64,000 nt of DNA from Thunnus maccoyii (GCF_910596095.1 NC_056547.1:6096147-6160146); one strand, 5' to 3'. Counted from the first letter of the stretch, positions 46,866 through 59,300 are shown. Translations and numbers: made by a program. The notes: generated by a model from the letters alone, not told the origin.

Positions 46866-49411
46866 GCCCTTCTTGTCATGTTTGGTTTGATCTGGATGCT
46901 TAAAAACTGCAGGTCAAGTACGTTTTGGTTGGAAAGTTTGACCCCTTGATGTCAGTTTGTGTATTTCTGTGTGTTGGTCTTGCAATGAAGAGGTGACTCT
47001 TCCACATGTTCCTTGACATTTTCTAAACTGCAGCCTCACATAGGCTCCAGCCACCTGTAACCCTCTGTGGGATCTCACTCTGCTCTCTGTCTCTCTCTCA
47101 GGTGTCCACATCTTCCAGATGATGAACAGCTGTGAATGGGATGATGAGACTGGAGAGGTTAATGGTTTTGTTCAGTTTGGTTATGATGGAGAAGACTTCA
47201 TAGCATTTGACCTGAAGACACTGACATGGATCGCTCCAAAACCACAAGCTGTCATCACCAAAGACCAGTGGGACAGAGATAGAGCTCTCAACGAAAGGTG
47301 GAACTACTTCCTCACCCAGCAGTTCCCTGAGTTTTTGAAGAAATATTTGGACCTTGGGAAGAGCTCTCTGCTGAGAACAGGTAGAATCACATGACCTGAT
47401 GTAGTTTCATGGACACAACAATATTTGAATGCATCTTCTGTTTCTAACCTCCCTCCCTCAACCCTCACCATTTATCTCTCCAGAGCTTCCCTCAGTGTCT
47501 CTCCTCCAGAAGACTCCCTCCTCTCCAGTCAGCTGCCACGCTACAGGTTTCCACCCTCACAGAGCCATGATGTTCTGGAGGAAAGATGGAGAGGAGCTTT
47601 ATGAGGACGTGGAACACGGAGAGATCCTCCCCAACCATGATGGATCCTTCCAGATGAGTGTTGACCTGAACCTTTCATCAGTCAAACCTGAAGACTGGAG
47701 GAGGTACGAATGTGTGTTTCATCTTTCTGGTGCAAAGAACGACATCGTCACCAAACTGGACAAAAAAGTGATCAGAACCAACTGGGGTAAGACTGGAATA
47801 CTGACTTTACTATGTTTATTTAATGTATACATGTAATTTGCCATGAACATTTAGAAGATGTTAAACCTGAGCTCTGATTTTACAATTTGAATGAGTTTGA
47901 AACAATCTTGACTTTCTGGAGCTGAAGGTTAGTTAAGTCCAGGGTTAACAAACAAAACTGCTGTTCTGCTCATTCAAATAAATATTGTTTCTTACTTGTT
48001 ACATTATGCACATGACCTACTAAAAATTACTAAAAATTTTGTGAATGCAACAAAAAACAGTTCAAATCTAGTGGTGTGCCAGCAAATGATTAGGAGCACA
48101 GGTCTGTCACAAATGTAACCAAATTAAACATAAAACATAATTTCAGAAAAAAGAAACACAACATGCAAAATGCTAGACCACATTTTTACTTTACTTGTAT
48201 TTCATTTATTACACTGTCATGGGATTACTCACAAGACAATCTACTGTTTGTATGTGAAAATAAGATTTATTAAAACAAGTAAGAACAAACTAGAACTGTT
48301 GCTGATCTGAGGAAACATGTGACCATACAGGAGAGAGCAAGAGCTTTCAGGGAGGACAGGGTGATCAACTCAAAGATGACAGGATGAAAAACATAAAGAA
48401 CAAAGCTTTAGTATTACAATAACAAAAACACAAAAGGTGTAATACAACAAAGACAGGGAACAGGTACAACATAGACACAGGATGGACACACAGAGGTCTG
48501 AAGCTTCTAAGGTGGTTTTCACCTGCAGATGATCATTGTATGAATTATTGTGATGCCAAATTAAACCATCAGATCAACATGTCCAGTAACATTAATTTCA
48601 CCTAGAAAGAGACATCATCTGCTTTTGGCAGTATAATTGAGCTGCTGTACTCATATTAACAACTCTGCACATCCTGGACAATAATAAGTTTCCTCAGTAG
48701 AAAACTCTCACAGGATTCCCAAACTGTCTGTGTGTCACGACGGGGAAAGTCCTGTGTTTTAAGGGGATGAAAATAAGAAACGTGATCATCAATAATGTTG
48801 TATGATTATCATACATTATTATAGGTGAAAATACCAAAAATGCATTGGCATGCCCTTGATGCACTGTGAATGTTTTGTTCTGGTTCCTGTTTCTCCCTCA
48901 GAGTTCCCTGCTGGTCCTGTTATTGGAGGTGTTGTAGGACTGCTGCTGCTCCTGGCAGTCTGCATCACTGGAGTCTTCATCTGGAGAAAGAGAGATAATG
49001 GTGAGAGACAAACATACTTTTATTCATCATCAAGTCATTTTAACAACAAATAACAGTGTAACCTGGCTGATGTTCAGTAACGTGACCTCCAGCTAAAGAG
49101 TTACTCTCTTACCTTTCAAAATAAAAGAAGAAATCAGTGGAATTAATACAATGTTTCTATAAAACATTTATTAGTGTTTTCTTTGTTTGCTTTCATAAAT
49201 TCTGACATTTTACATTTTGAAATATTGTAATCTCTCATCTGTATTTCAGGATTCAGGCCTGCAAACTGTGAGTATTGTGTCCGTTTATCTCTCTCTCTAT
49301 GTACAGATAAATGCAGTGTATAGCTTAAATTAAACACCTTGTTTTTCTTTTATAGCTTCAGACCCATCATCCTTTGAAATTTCTGAGGTCAGAGATGCAG
49401 CTCTTAACTGA
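43614..49411 (+). CDS. MHC class I heavy chain, U lineage, gene E (Ser-rich-tail type, lost alpha2 cysteine)
   Basis: Seven phase-1 exons: leader 43614-43662 ([16 protein letters not shown]), alpha1 46250-46516, alpha2 47102-47380, alpha3 47484-47786, transmembrane 48902-49000, micro-exon 49250-49267, tail 49356-49411 (1071 bp, 356 aa). The frame is open throughout. The leader and promoter are A/D type, the body B/C type. Alpha2 reads SCEWDDET but then QQFPEF: the second cysteine (HLA 164) is Phe, a TGC-to-TTC type change. Alpha1 carries three cysteines (GYCDS, EWC, QQC). Alpha3 keeps [10 protein letters not shown] and YECVF. Clamp positions 7, 59, 84, 143, 146, 147, 159, 171 read I,Y,Q,T,Q,W,F,Y. 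The upstream acceptor of the transmembrane exon (CCAG in B and C) is CCTG, leaving the site 12 nt downstream. Probably a non-classical or degenerating member. Confidence 0.88.
43713..44200. repeat. Unclassified insertion at the mosaic junction in gene E intron 1
   Basis: It begins TTTGGTAACACTTTATAATAC, a terminus typical of abundant teleost DNA elements. It holds an internal duplicate (TTCC.GGAACTTCTGGTGTAACTTCCTC.TATGAATC and TTCCCATAACTTACGGTGCAACTTCCTCGTATGAATC). The right limit is uncertain. It sits exactly between the A/D-type and B-type parts of the intron. Confidence 0.45.
44283..44451. repeat. (AT)n and (GT)n microsatellites, gene E intron 1
   Basis: (AT)n at 44283-44324 and (AT)n/(GT)n at 44371-44451. 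The open frame encoding alternating Thr-His and Tyr-Ile across these is an artefact. Confidence 0.95.
46803..46863. repeat. (GT)n microsatellite, gene E intron 2
   Basis: Expanded counterpart of the GT tracts at the same position in genes B and C, about 250 bp ahead of the alpha2 exon. Confidence 0.95.
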
Positions 49412-50175
49412 TCACAGTGAGTATTTCATCATGTCATCAACACTGTGCAGATACTGTATGAAGAATCTCTCTGTTGCTCCTCCTGAAACTAGCTACAGTA
49501 TACTGATATAATACTCTCATAAATATACTGAAAGTCTGTCTTTGTTAAAAAACTGTTTGTCTGATTTGGCAGAATTTCTAAGTCAAGTGATCCAGTATAG
49601 TTACAGGAAACAGCTGACACTGAGGTTTTAATGTAATACTGATTAAAATTATTTTGGACTAAAATCAAACATATATTTACTGTATAATATGACCACTAAT
49701 AATTCCAGGTCCTTTTCTATTTGTTACTCTGTCTTTGCAGCTTTCCAGTAAAGATTTAAAGGAGAATAGTGAACTCAAATAAAGATGCTTTTATTGTATT
49801 TTGCACCATAAATGTTCATTAACAAAACTTGTTTTAATGAATATTGAGATGTGACGTCACAGGACCCGTCAGAAAGTCACATGATACATCAAACTAAAGT
49901 GTGAATTCATAGATCAGATTTATGAGTTTCAGGTCGTCAGTGGATGCAGTGAAGAATGATATCTGTGAAGATTATCTGAGAGCTGATAGAAGCATTAATG
50001 TTGATGTGAATCCTCCACTGCAGGAGTAACAACATCTGGAGAGAACTGATGCTGCTGTCCAGCTGTTTCCTCAAACCTTTGGTGGAGATGAATCACTGCA
50101 GCAGCTACCAGACACCAAAGAGCCACAACGTTACTCCAGTGGGGCATCTTTTGTCTTCAGATATCAAATTCATAT
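49412..50175. other. 3' UTR and proximal flank of gene E
   Basis: Paralogous to the C flank. A GTGAGT donor-like site lies just after the stop (CACAG|TGAGTATTTC), suggesting an intron in the 3' UTR as in B and C. No other gene. Confidence 0.55.
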
Positions 50176-50785
50176 CAGTTAGTCATGTGATGTACTGTCT
50201 TTGATGATGATGGGAGACATGCAGCACTTTAACCTCTGCTTCTAACGCTGGAGTCAAACCTAAATCTTTAAATGTTCAACTACTCATGCTTTCACTAACA
50301 ATTAGTTTGACAGTTTGCATTTTAGAAACACTAATGAAGATTCTGCACTAGGCCACGATTGAAAAAACACAGTTTTTGTTTCTGTCTTTGTTTCATTGTG
50401 ATTACAGTTTGAACACTGCATCTCAACTTCTCTCACTTTAACTAAAGTATAAATATCTGTGAGTTATGTTTTATCAGTTAGTCATGTGATGTACTGTCTT
50501 TGATGATGATTAACATTAAATCCATTCATTGGAGACATGATGACACTCTGTTGTTGTTGTTGTTGTTGTTGTTGCAGGAACTGAGTTGGAACCAAACATC
50601 CTAAAACTTTAAATGTTCAACTACTCATGCTTTCACTCACAATTAGTTTGATAGTTTGCATTTTAGAATCACTGATGAAGATTCTGCACTAGGCCACGAT
50701 TGAAAAAAACACAATTTTTGTTTCTCTCTTTGTTTCATTGTGATTACAGTTTGAACACTGCATCTCAACTTCTCTCACTTTAACC
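50176..50785. repeat. Tandem duplication (about 299 bp) in gene E 3' flank
   Basis: Unit 1 (50176-50474) and unit 2 (50475-50785) both start CAGTTAGTCATGTGATGTACTGTCTTTGATGATGAT and run through ACTACTCATGCTTTCACT.ACAATTAGTTTG.TAGTTTGCATTTTAGAA. Gene B and C flanks have one copy. A (TTG)n run (50550-50574) lies within unit 2. Confidence 0.75.
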
Positions 50786-51806
50786 TGTTGGGACTACATG
50801 TGGACCACAGTTTACCACATGTTTCAAGACTCCAAGAAACCTGAGCCCTGGGGGTTCGCACCCAAAGTGTGAAGCTCCACCCATGGATCCAGGTTATCAA
50901 AACTAGAGATTCCCCTCTTATCTCTCTCTTTTCTCCACGAGCTGCAGCAGGAGCAGCTCCTTGCTCTCTTTCACACCTCCAGCAGCTGCTGGAGCAGCTC
51001 TCTGCTCTCTTGTGTGGCCTGCTCACAGCAGACACACACTTTCTTCTTTACGGCAGAAGACGCGAGAGCCTGCCTAAGACTCAGAAACTAAGTTTCCTTG
51101 TGCCAGCAGCTAACACACAAGTCTGCTGGCCAGTTTAACAAGTACAGGAGCCGCCAAATGGAGTTAGCTTGCCGCTAACTCTACACCAAGGAGTGACCTG
51201 GGCCCTCTGCACGACTGGAGTGCTGTCTCCCCAGCAACGCCTGCATCTTTCAGCTTCAGAGCCAAAGCCTCCTCAGCCTGACTCACCCACGGATTCACCA
51301 GCTACAAAGCAGGACACCACAAAGCATCTCTTCCTTCATGGACTGGTAACAACTGGGCATAGCCTAGCAACACAGTGAAGCATAGTACGGCTAAGCAAGA
51401 ATGTTTAACTCAAACAATGTACTGTACGTGTATTGATTTGGTTAAGGTTATACATTGAACTGTTGTTGTGATGTCCTTGTTGCCTATAGTCAAGTTACTG
51501 CATAGCCACACCGCTAGGTTAATGTTAGCATGCTTAACACATGTTACATCCAGTAACTAGGCCTTGCATGCAACTAACCTCATCTTAACCTGGCACCTTT
51601 AGCATACACCAATTGGCCTTGAATAGAGAACCACACAGTTAAGAGGTTAAAACCTAGTTTGGCAAACTTTGGTTCAGGCAGCACATGTGGTTCAAGACAC
51701 CACATGGTCTGGCCTTTTATCCCTGTAGTTCCCTTTATCAGCCAAAGTGTCGGCATGCCATGTGCTCAGTCACCAGGTGACTGCAGCCATCTTGCTATTG
51801 TCTTCC

Positions 51807-51873
<67 letters not shown>

Positions 51874-52266
51874 TATATAGGTACACTTAGCTAGATTAGT
51901 ATTGTGTGTTGCTTTTACCCTTTTGTTAAATAAATGCTTTTGGATATACCTGTTGTCTGTTTTAATGTTGCACAAGAATGAGTTTTGCCAACCTCTGCTC
52001 TGTAAAGAACTCCAAATCCTTCAACCTTAACTAGCTATTGATATGGTGATTTTGTTTATAGTTATTAAATTAATTATTAATCAAAGTCCCAAATTCATAG
52101 ATTAGTACACTTTGAGACTGAATTGGCTATCTTTTTCCCTGAGTCCAGGGTGGTGCCCCGTTATTATTAATTCTTATTAATAATTTTATTGATATTAATA
52201 ATTAACAATTATCTTTGATAATCATTAATTATTGCTGATAGCCAAACTTGTAGCCACGGCCCAAGA
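50786..52266 (+). mobile_element. Solo-LTR-like insertion (1481 bp)
   Basis: Ends TGTTGGG and CCCAAGA are near-perfect inverted repeats; the expected CCCAACA has one change. It is flanked by AACC (50782-50785 and 52267-52270). It interrupts the sequence TTTAACCAAAGTATAAATATCTG, which is continuous behind gene C (about 24030). AATAAA at about 51928 fits a plus-strand LTR. It contains an (AC)n microsatellite (51809-51870). No internal coding sequence flanks it. The open frames inside are short and unrecognised. Confidence 0.65.
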
Positions 52267-54860
52267 AACCAAAGTATAAATATCTGTGAGTTTTGTTTTA
52301 GTCTTCCAACACACATTGCTCCTCCACTCCAAGTAACAGCTGTAACTCTTTTTAAACATCAATGTGTAAACGTTTCCACGATTTTACGCAATATAAATAT
52401 ATTTTTGATTATTTAGATACTCCTCCATGTGTGATGAAAATCACATATTAAAGCAATAACACTTCTTGGAGCTTAAACATTTGTATCTTATACATTTATC
52501 ATCTTCACATGTCCTGTATTTGTCATGCGGATGATAAATGTTAATGTCATTGTAACATTATTGTTAATGCTCATATTATTGGTGTTAGAGGATTAATGAG
52601 GGTTTTATCTGTGGTACTGATAGATGTACTTTATTTCATATTGCCAAACTGGAAAAACTGATTTGTCTACGTGACAGTATACGTTTTCTCTAAGGTCATG
52701 TGATCTGTTTTTGGCTAAATGTTTTCACCTCAGATAAAGTTTGTCTCCACATCTACAAGTTAATAATCAATTATGAATTGTTAATCAATCATCTTTTCAC
52801 TGGTGAATGTAAAACATGATTTTTTGGATATCACAGCTCTTATATGTGTCACATACATTAGGTATAGAAATTATCTCCTGTCTGTACATGAGGTCAAATG
52901 AGAATTAGAAAAAATATTTTTTCATTTATCTTCTTTTTTTATTTGGTGAACTTCATTTTGTCTAGTGAGGCTGATACATTTTCTAGTGTCATTCTTGTTC
53001 AATTTATTTGATTAATAAATACAATTTTCCTGAAAACCTGCTTAAGAGGTCTTCCTGTTACATCATACCTGTGTCAACCTCAAATGTTCAGATGTGTAGG
53101 CTTAAAGGTTTTCTTCCAAGTTTTGGGAAACACTCTAGGGAAGCTTGTCCCTGACATCTAGAAAGCATGAGCTTACTTTTTAAAATGTTTTCAGTTGTCA
53201 AAATGTGTGAGGATAAAAGAAAAAGTTTACACTACTACAGAGGAGTACACTGAACCTTGTGACTCAGAATGTGTCTTTCCCTATATCACCACTAGGGAGC
53301 AACATAACTCTGAAATGTCTCAGCTGTGAAGTCACCACAGAGAAACAGCTGTCAGAGCATTTACACACCTCCAACATAACAAAGGGTTTCCTGATATAAA
53401 GTTTTCAACAGTTAAAGCAAGATTCTTACAAACAGCCTGTTTCCATGAAAGATCAGACCAATACAGTTAAAGTGAAAATTAAATTTAAACTTTAACTTTT
53501 CAACCATGTTACTGAAGGTTTAAACACTTGCAAATTATTATCAAATAAATGCAAAACATGTCTTTAATTAAAACTTAGCAACAGATAAACAGCAAATTAC
53601 TTTTGGAAACGGTCACCTGCATAGACCTCTGTACTGTAAGTGATGGTCATGATGTTTAGATGTCAGAAAGGAGGTTGGTAGTAAAATTCTTAACAGATAA
53701 ATTTACTGTTTTATTTCCTTAATGTCAGTGTTGTGTTGATGACAGCAGAAACTGTCATTCAGAAACACAATTGTTGCATCTACAGGAGGAAACAAACATC
53801 TCACTCAGTCTTCTTCACCACTTCCTTTTGAAGTCCCCACAGTCAGGTTAATGATATAAAGTGTATATAAACCCTTAAAATCAGCACCTATTTGATGTCA
53901 AATGGAGATGGGAAATCATTTATATTACAGAATGTGATACACATAAAATTTGCAAATAGATTTAGGTAAAATATTACTTTTAGGGGAAAAAAATCAGTTA
54001 AGTAAATTGGAACACTAAAGACATTCACCTCAAAAATATCAAAATTACTCAATATGAGATGGAGAACATGTCTCAACCAGACAACCTACACCAAACACAC
54101 ACTAACTGAAGGCTAAACATCAGAGAACTACAAACTCAAAACAGAGATACACAATAAATGACCTTCATAAAAACCGAGTCAGAAAGTCTTTTTTTGTCGG
54201 GTTTTTTGTGACCTTGAAATAGTTGCTTTTTTGGTAATGATATTTATCTTAGTGCAGTACAGCAAAAACTGTATAAACCCTGTGGAACAATATGATTACA
54301 GTTTGTCTAAAAGGTTTAAAAAGAGTGTCAGTTTTGAACATCTCCACTTGGAGGATTAACCTGCTATTGGGCCCTGAGGCAAAGGTTTGTTGTTGGGCCC
54401 CTGTTGTCCCCCACTATACATGGCATAACTCTACAGCTGAAATGATTAGATGGTTACTGATTAGTGGATTGACATAACATTAATTGGCAGCAATTTTGAT
54501 GATTGATTAAACATTTAAGTGATTTTTTAACTAAAAAACTATTAATTCTCTTGTACCAGCCTCTGAAATGTGAATACTTGCAATTCCACAGTTTCCAGTG
54601 ACAGTAAACTCAACATCTTTAGGTCTTTGACTGTTGGTCAGACAAAACAATTAATCTGAATATGTAATATGATCTGCATTTTTAAAAACTATTTTCATTT
54701 TACACACTGGAGAATCAATCAATGTTACGATGTTACAGTTTCACTTGGCGATGTACACATGACAGTTTATACAACACAAGCAGGGATCTATTCAGGAGAG
54801 ATCAAAGCGAGTAAGTGCCATAAAGCCAAGTCCAGGTCTAATTGTAGTTCATCACTCACC
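52267..54860. other. Distal 3' flank of gene E
   Basis: Paralogous to 24035-26030 behind gene C, including the TCAGGTTAATGATATAAAGTG block. No gene recognised. From about 54890 it changes into the upstream region type of gene B. Confidence 0.55.
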
Positions 54861-54889
54861 GTTGTACTACTTACTAGTAGTAGTACTCC

Positions 54890-56332
54890 TCTTATATGCA
54901 AAGGTCATATTTTGATCCACACCAGGATAATTCAAACCGAGATATGTGCAGTAGCCTATAGTATATGCCTGTTTAGCGATACACAGGTGGGCCCTCTCAG
55001 GTCGTACTAATCAAAGTAAAATAACTGATGTCCCAAGTCAGGCTATTCAGAACAGTTATCCACTATAAATCCAGACAGTTGTAAAAATCGCCCCACTGTG
55101 CTTATTAAATCACCGAATGCACACTATTGTGAATCAGTGAACTTGTAGATCATTTTGTTTTGTACTGTAATAAATCTGAGTTCAGACAGAAACCAGAACT
55201 TATATGGGATAAATGACAGAGACTTCAGAATAATCGACACCAGACCATCAGAGTATCAAGAAAAATAGAAATCTTTATTAAGTAAACACCAATAAAAAGA
55301 AGGGGCTTCGGAGTTTCACTAAATAGGATAGTTATGCCACCTGAGGGGGAGTCAGGGCTGGCCACACTATAAAATTTCACACCACCATCCAAAGATGCAA
55401 GACACTACAAGGATAAGAGCACATCACCACAACTTCAGGAAATGCCTGGGAGCACACCACACTGCACACAGTGGAGTCGCACGTCTACTTTAAGAGGGGC
55501 CAATACAAAACCTCCCCCCACCCGGGACCCAACTCAATCCCACCCAGCTTCTCTCCTGTCCCCACGACAATAAAATACAACAACAAATACACAATACATA
55601 CAAGTTAAAATATATACTAAACTTGCGTGGTCGACGAGACCCCCCCCGGGGTCTGAGCTTGTGGCACCGTCCAACTCCCCGGGGAACCACGGCTCCGTCG
55701 GACGGCGCAGCAGGTGCACAGGCGGGAACGGCGGCGTGCCGGAGGCAGCAACGAGGTTGAAGAGCAGCGGCGGCGGCTTGCGCTCATAAAGCCCCAGCCC
55801 TAACTAACTAAAGGAGGCAGCAGACCTCCCCTCCTAACACAGGAACTCACTAACCCCCTATCGTACCTGTCTTCGTCGCCGGCAGCCCTAAACGGCAGCG
55901 AACGACACCCTCCCGCTCCCGGAATGAACGCAGCCACACCGCAGAACAGCACGCTCTCCCGACCTCCACACACACGAATGCCTGCTCTTCCCTTCCCCTT
56001 TTTCAGAGTCCCACAGCTGCGCAATCAGCCACACCTGACATTCATTAGTCCATCACTTGTCAGTCCAATCAAGGTATCTTCGCCAATTCACATCACAGTA
56101 CCTTCAGCTGTCAAATATGTATAATTATTACATTTGCTTCAAGGGTAAAATGTGTGTCTGTATAGATTAGTGATAGTCAGTGGGCTGGACATCTTCACGC
56201 ATCAGTTGCAATATCATACTGGTCTACTTCGGTCCCACCTTCCCACACAACACAGGAAGACGCACAACAAAATTAAAACGGTGACTGGTTTGTCTACTGC
56301 AGCGGTCACTAGACTCCCCAAAAAGTGATGCC
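54890..56332 (+). promoter_or_regulatory. Gene F upstream region (B/F type), split by an LTR
   Basis: It matches 10306-10816 ahead of gene B (ATCCACACCAGGATAATTCAAACCGA, CAGGTGGGCCC, GATAGTCAGTGGGCTGGAC, TTTGTCTACTGCAG.GGTCACT) but is interrupted by the insertion at 55166-56097. The proximal 230 bp before the start codon are conserved. It has no X/Y module of the A/C/D/E kind. Confidence 0.5.
55166..56097 (-). mobile_element. Solo-LTR-like insertion (932 bp), minus strand
   Basis: On the minus strand it starts TGTGATGTGAATTGG and ends GATTTATTACA (TG...CA), flanked by GTAC on both sides (55162-55165 and 56098-56101). The gene B upstream region has a single GTAC at the matching place (10579-10582), the empty site. 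AATAAAG on the minus strand (about 55272-55278) fits an LTR polyadenylation signal. The middle (about 55480-55990) is markedly GC-rich against the AT-rich locus. Short open frames within it are not genes. Confidence 0.7.
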
Positions 56333-59300
56333 ATGAAGACAATGGAGCTTGTTTTTCTGCTCATCTTCTTTCCTGTCACACTTTCAGGTGAGATTAACTT
56401 TAAAAACGCATTTTTTTAACATTTAGTTGTCGAAAATTACTCGTTTGTTTTTTAGTGAGAGCCCTAACGTGATACAATTTACTTTCATTTTCAAATTTAC
56501 GCAGTTTAGATCAAGCTTTACCCGTACCATTTTTGATAAGTTGTTCATTATAAAGGGTTTAATCAATGGCTTTAGCGATGGTAAATAAATTATTTACAAA
56601 TCCTTTATAGACAGGCGCGTAATCACCACGGGGTTATAACAAGACGCATACCTGCCATGGGTCTATTACAGGCAGTGAAGTTAGATTTTACAGCGAGCTG
56701 AGCGGTTTCCGATGTTTCAGGCTTTTCTATATAGTACAGAGATTGGTCCATAACTAAAATTACAGGAAGTGCCAAAATTTAGCTAGCAGAGGCGCGCACA
56801 CACAGGGGTGAAGCAGCAATTTTAAAAGTGTGGCGGTTCTAGAGGTGAGACATGAGCACGGAAACCCCCCACCTTCAAGCAGTGTTCCGGTCTCAACATG
56901 CCAAATCAAAATGAATGCCATGTATTTAAACATTTTTTTCTTCTACTGTAGTTGTAACCACTGCTTCAGCTTACCATAAAATAATTACTGAGACCATATG
57001 AGTGTAACAACTGAGCAGAATTTATTTAGGGTCTCATAGCAGTTTACTACTTACATCCAGTTATTTGTATGAATTGCTGTACTGGAGCATAGCTATCCTT
57101 ATTATACTTAAGATAATCACAGAGTATCTTTATCCTACTTCCTCACATACCTTATAGACATGAAATTAAAGGAAACTTACACTTCCATTAAAATGAAATG
57201 GATGGTTATAGATGCATAACAAATTGAACCCTGGTAACAAATCAGTATCAGTTAAGAGTCATTTCTGAGTCCATGGACTAGTACAACCTAAACTGTCTTC
57301 ATTTTTCTTTAAAAAAGTGTCTCTTTTAGTAGGAATCCAAAGGGGACCTTTAATTGTCTTTAATTGGGAAATTAAATATCTAAAGTTGTCCAGGAGGTTT
57401 TGTATCAGCAGGTGCAAATTCCTCTCCAACAGCCACAGGGAAGAAGTGGTCCCTCTTCATCTGAAGTCTTCCTCAAAGCTAACAGGAGAAAATCACATAA
57501 GCAGGTGATTTGAGGCTAGTGAGTGCAGAGAGTGAGAAACTAGCTCTCACAGGCCACAGCTACAACTATCTGAACCCTTTTTAAGCTCAATAATAAATAG
57601 TAATATTACTGTGGTCTAGCTTTAATATACAATACAAACTATAGCTCATTCTAATTTATATTAAATGCAAAACACACATTACTCCCTAACATAAGGAGTC
57701 AAACTATGACGTCTAAAGCAACATATTCCTTTGACATTTAGCTTAAAACAGCATGAACTATGTGAGTTTACATTCTGGACACAGAGGTAACTTGTACATA
57801 TTCTTGCCAAAGTCCGCCCAGCATTGTGGCTAATTAGCGATTATCTTAACTCACGATTAGCGATTAGCATGCTAATAAACATTAATTTGGTCGATAAGAT
57901 TTTACCATAAGGCAGGCAACACATTGCCATAAGACAGACAGATGTTACACATCTTAAACATGAATGCTCAACTTTGTCTATGACTGTTTAAAAACGACAA
58001 TAGAAGTGACTTTAAAAACCAAATTTGCCACCTGGCTTACATTTAGGATAGTTTATTTCATTTATGTTCAGTGATGTTAGCTGAGTTGACACGTCACATA
58101 ACAAGACAAAGAAAATTCTACATTACTAACTAGTTAAATAGCTGTTTCATACCTCTGATCTCTTATTCTCTAATCTGTTATCACAGCCAGCGGTGAGTAA
58201 CAGAAGCATCGTTGCTGAATGCACAAACGTAACTTTACTATACTTCAACTGTTTACTCTTCCCTGGTCTGGTGGATTGGTCAAACGGCTGTGATTGGCTG
58301 GATGACTGTTCAATTAATCTAACTTGACCAATAGGTTCTTCATGTATGGGAAACTCAGTTTCGTTTCATCAATAACTACCAATTATGTTTGCTGTGAAAG
58401 TGCGGGTGTCACAACACCCGTAACACTCACGGCTGCGACGCCCCTGCGCACACATAGCTCTGTTGAACACAAATCAACTTTCATGTACGGTATCAGTCCG
58501 TGATTAGGACACACCGTCCCATTCTGACTAGTAGTGTAATTTGCTTCTTTTATTTCTCTATAGTATCTATTACATAAACTGTTGAGATGTATTAATGAGA
58601 TTAATTCATGTCTGAAACGTGTTGGATTAATCTGTGAATTTTACCTGTAATGTCGTTCAGGTGTCACTGACACTGAATATATTTTGCTGAAATAACAGTT
58701 TCTGTACAGTTCTTGTGTTCTGTATGTTGTTAACATCTGGCTGTGTGTCAGATTATTTCTTTTGACTTTATTAAATAGTGTCATTATTGAAATGACCTAA
58801 ATATAAAACATACAACTCAGGTGAACAAAACAAACAACAGGTTGTTTTAAATGTGTACTCATACTGTAACCTCAGATTACAAATAATATAATACAGTATA
58901 ATGTAATATAATCTAGGCGTAATATGATATAATATGTTAAAACAACATAATATTCACAGAACAAGAATTAAATTGAAATCTCAAAGCACAGACCTCAAGT
59001 ATTACTTTAATAAAGGAGTCTTTACATTTTGTATCTGGATTTGTTTTAAATACACAGTGAATGACGTCGATGTTGTGGAAACTTGACTTTGTGGTAGCTG
59101 AGTTATTTAAAGAGTCTCTGCGTTGGCCCACCAGTTAAAGTATGAGGACCAGAGATGAGAGCCGTTCAACGGATTATTGTTTTATTCACAGGATTTCCAC
59201 TTAAATAATTGACTTTCACAGACGATTTAAAGGCTAAAAGGAAAATGAAAACAATAATCAGTAAACAAAGGTACTGTTATAAATCTTAATCAAATCAAAT

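Noticed and set aside
50775..51378. Open frames of 69-89 aa on both strands
   Set aside because: They lie within an LTR-like insertion, have no recognisable motif and are not conserved behind gene C.
55490..56124. GC-rich open frames on both strands
   Set aside because: Inside the 932-bp LTR-like insertion; overlapping frames on both strands are expected from high GC content.
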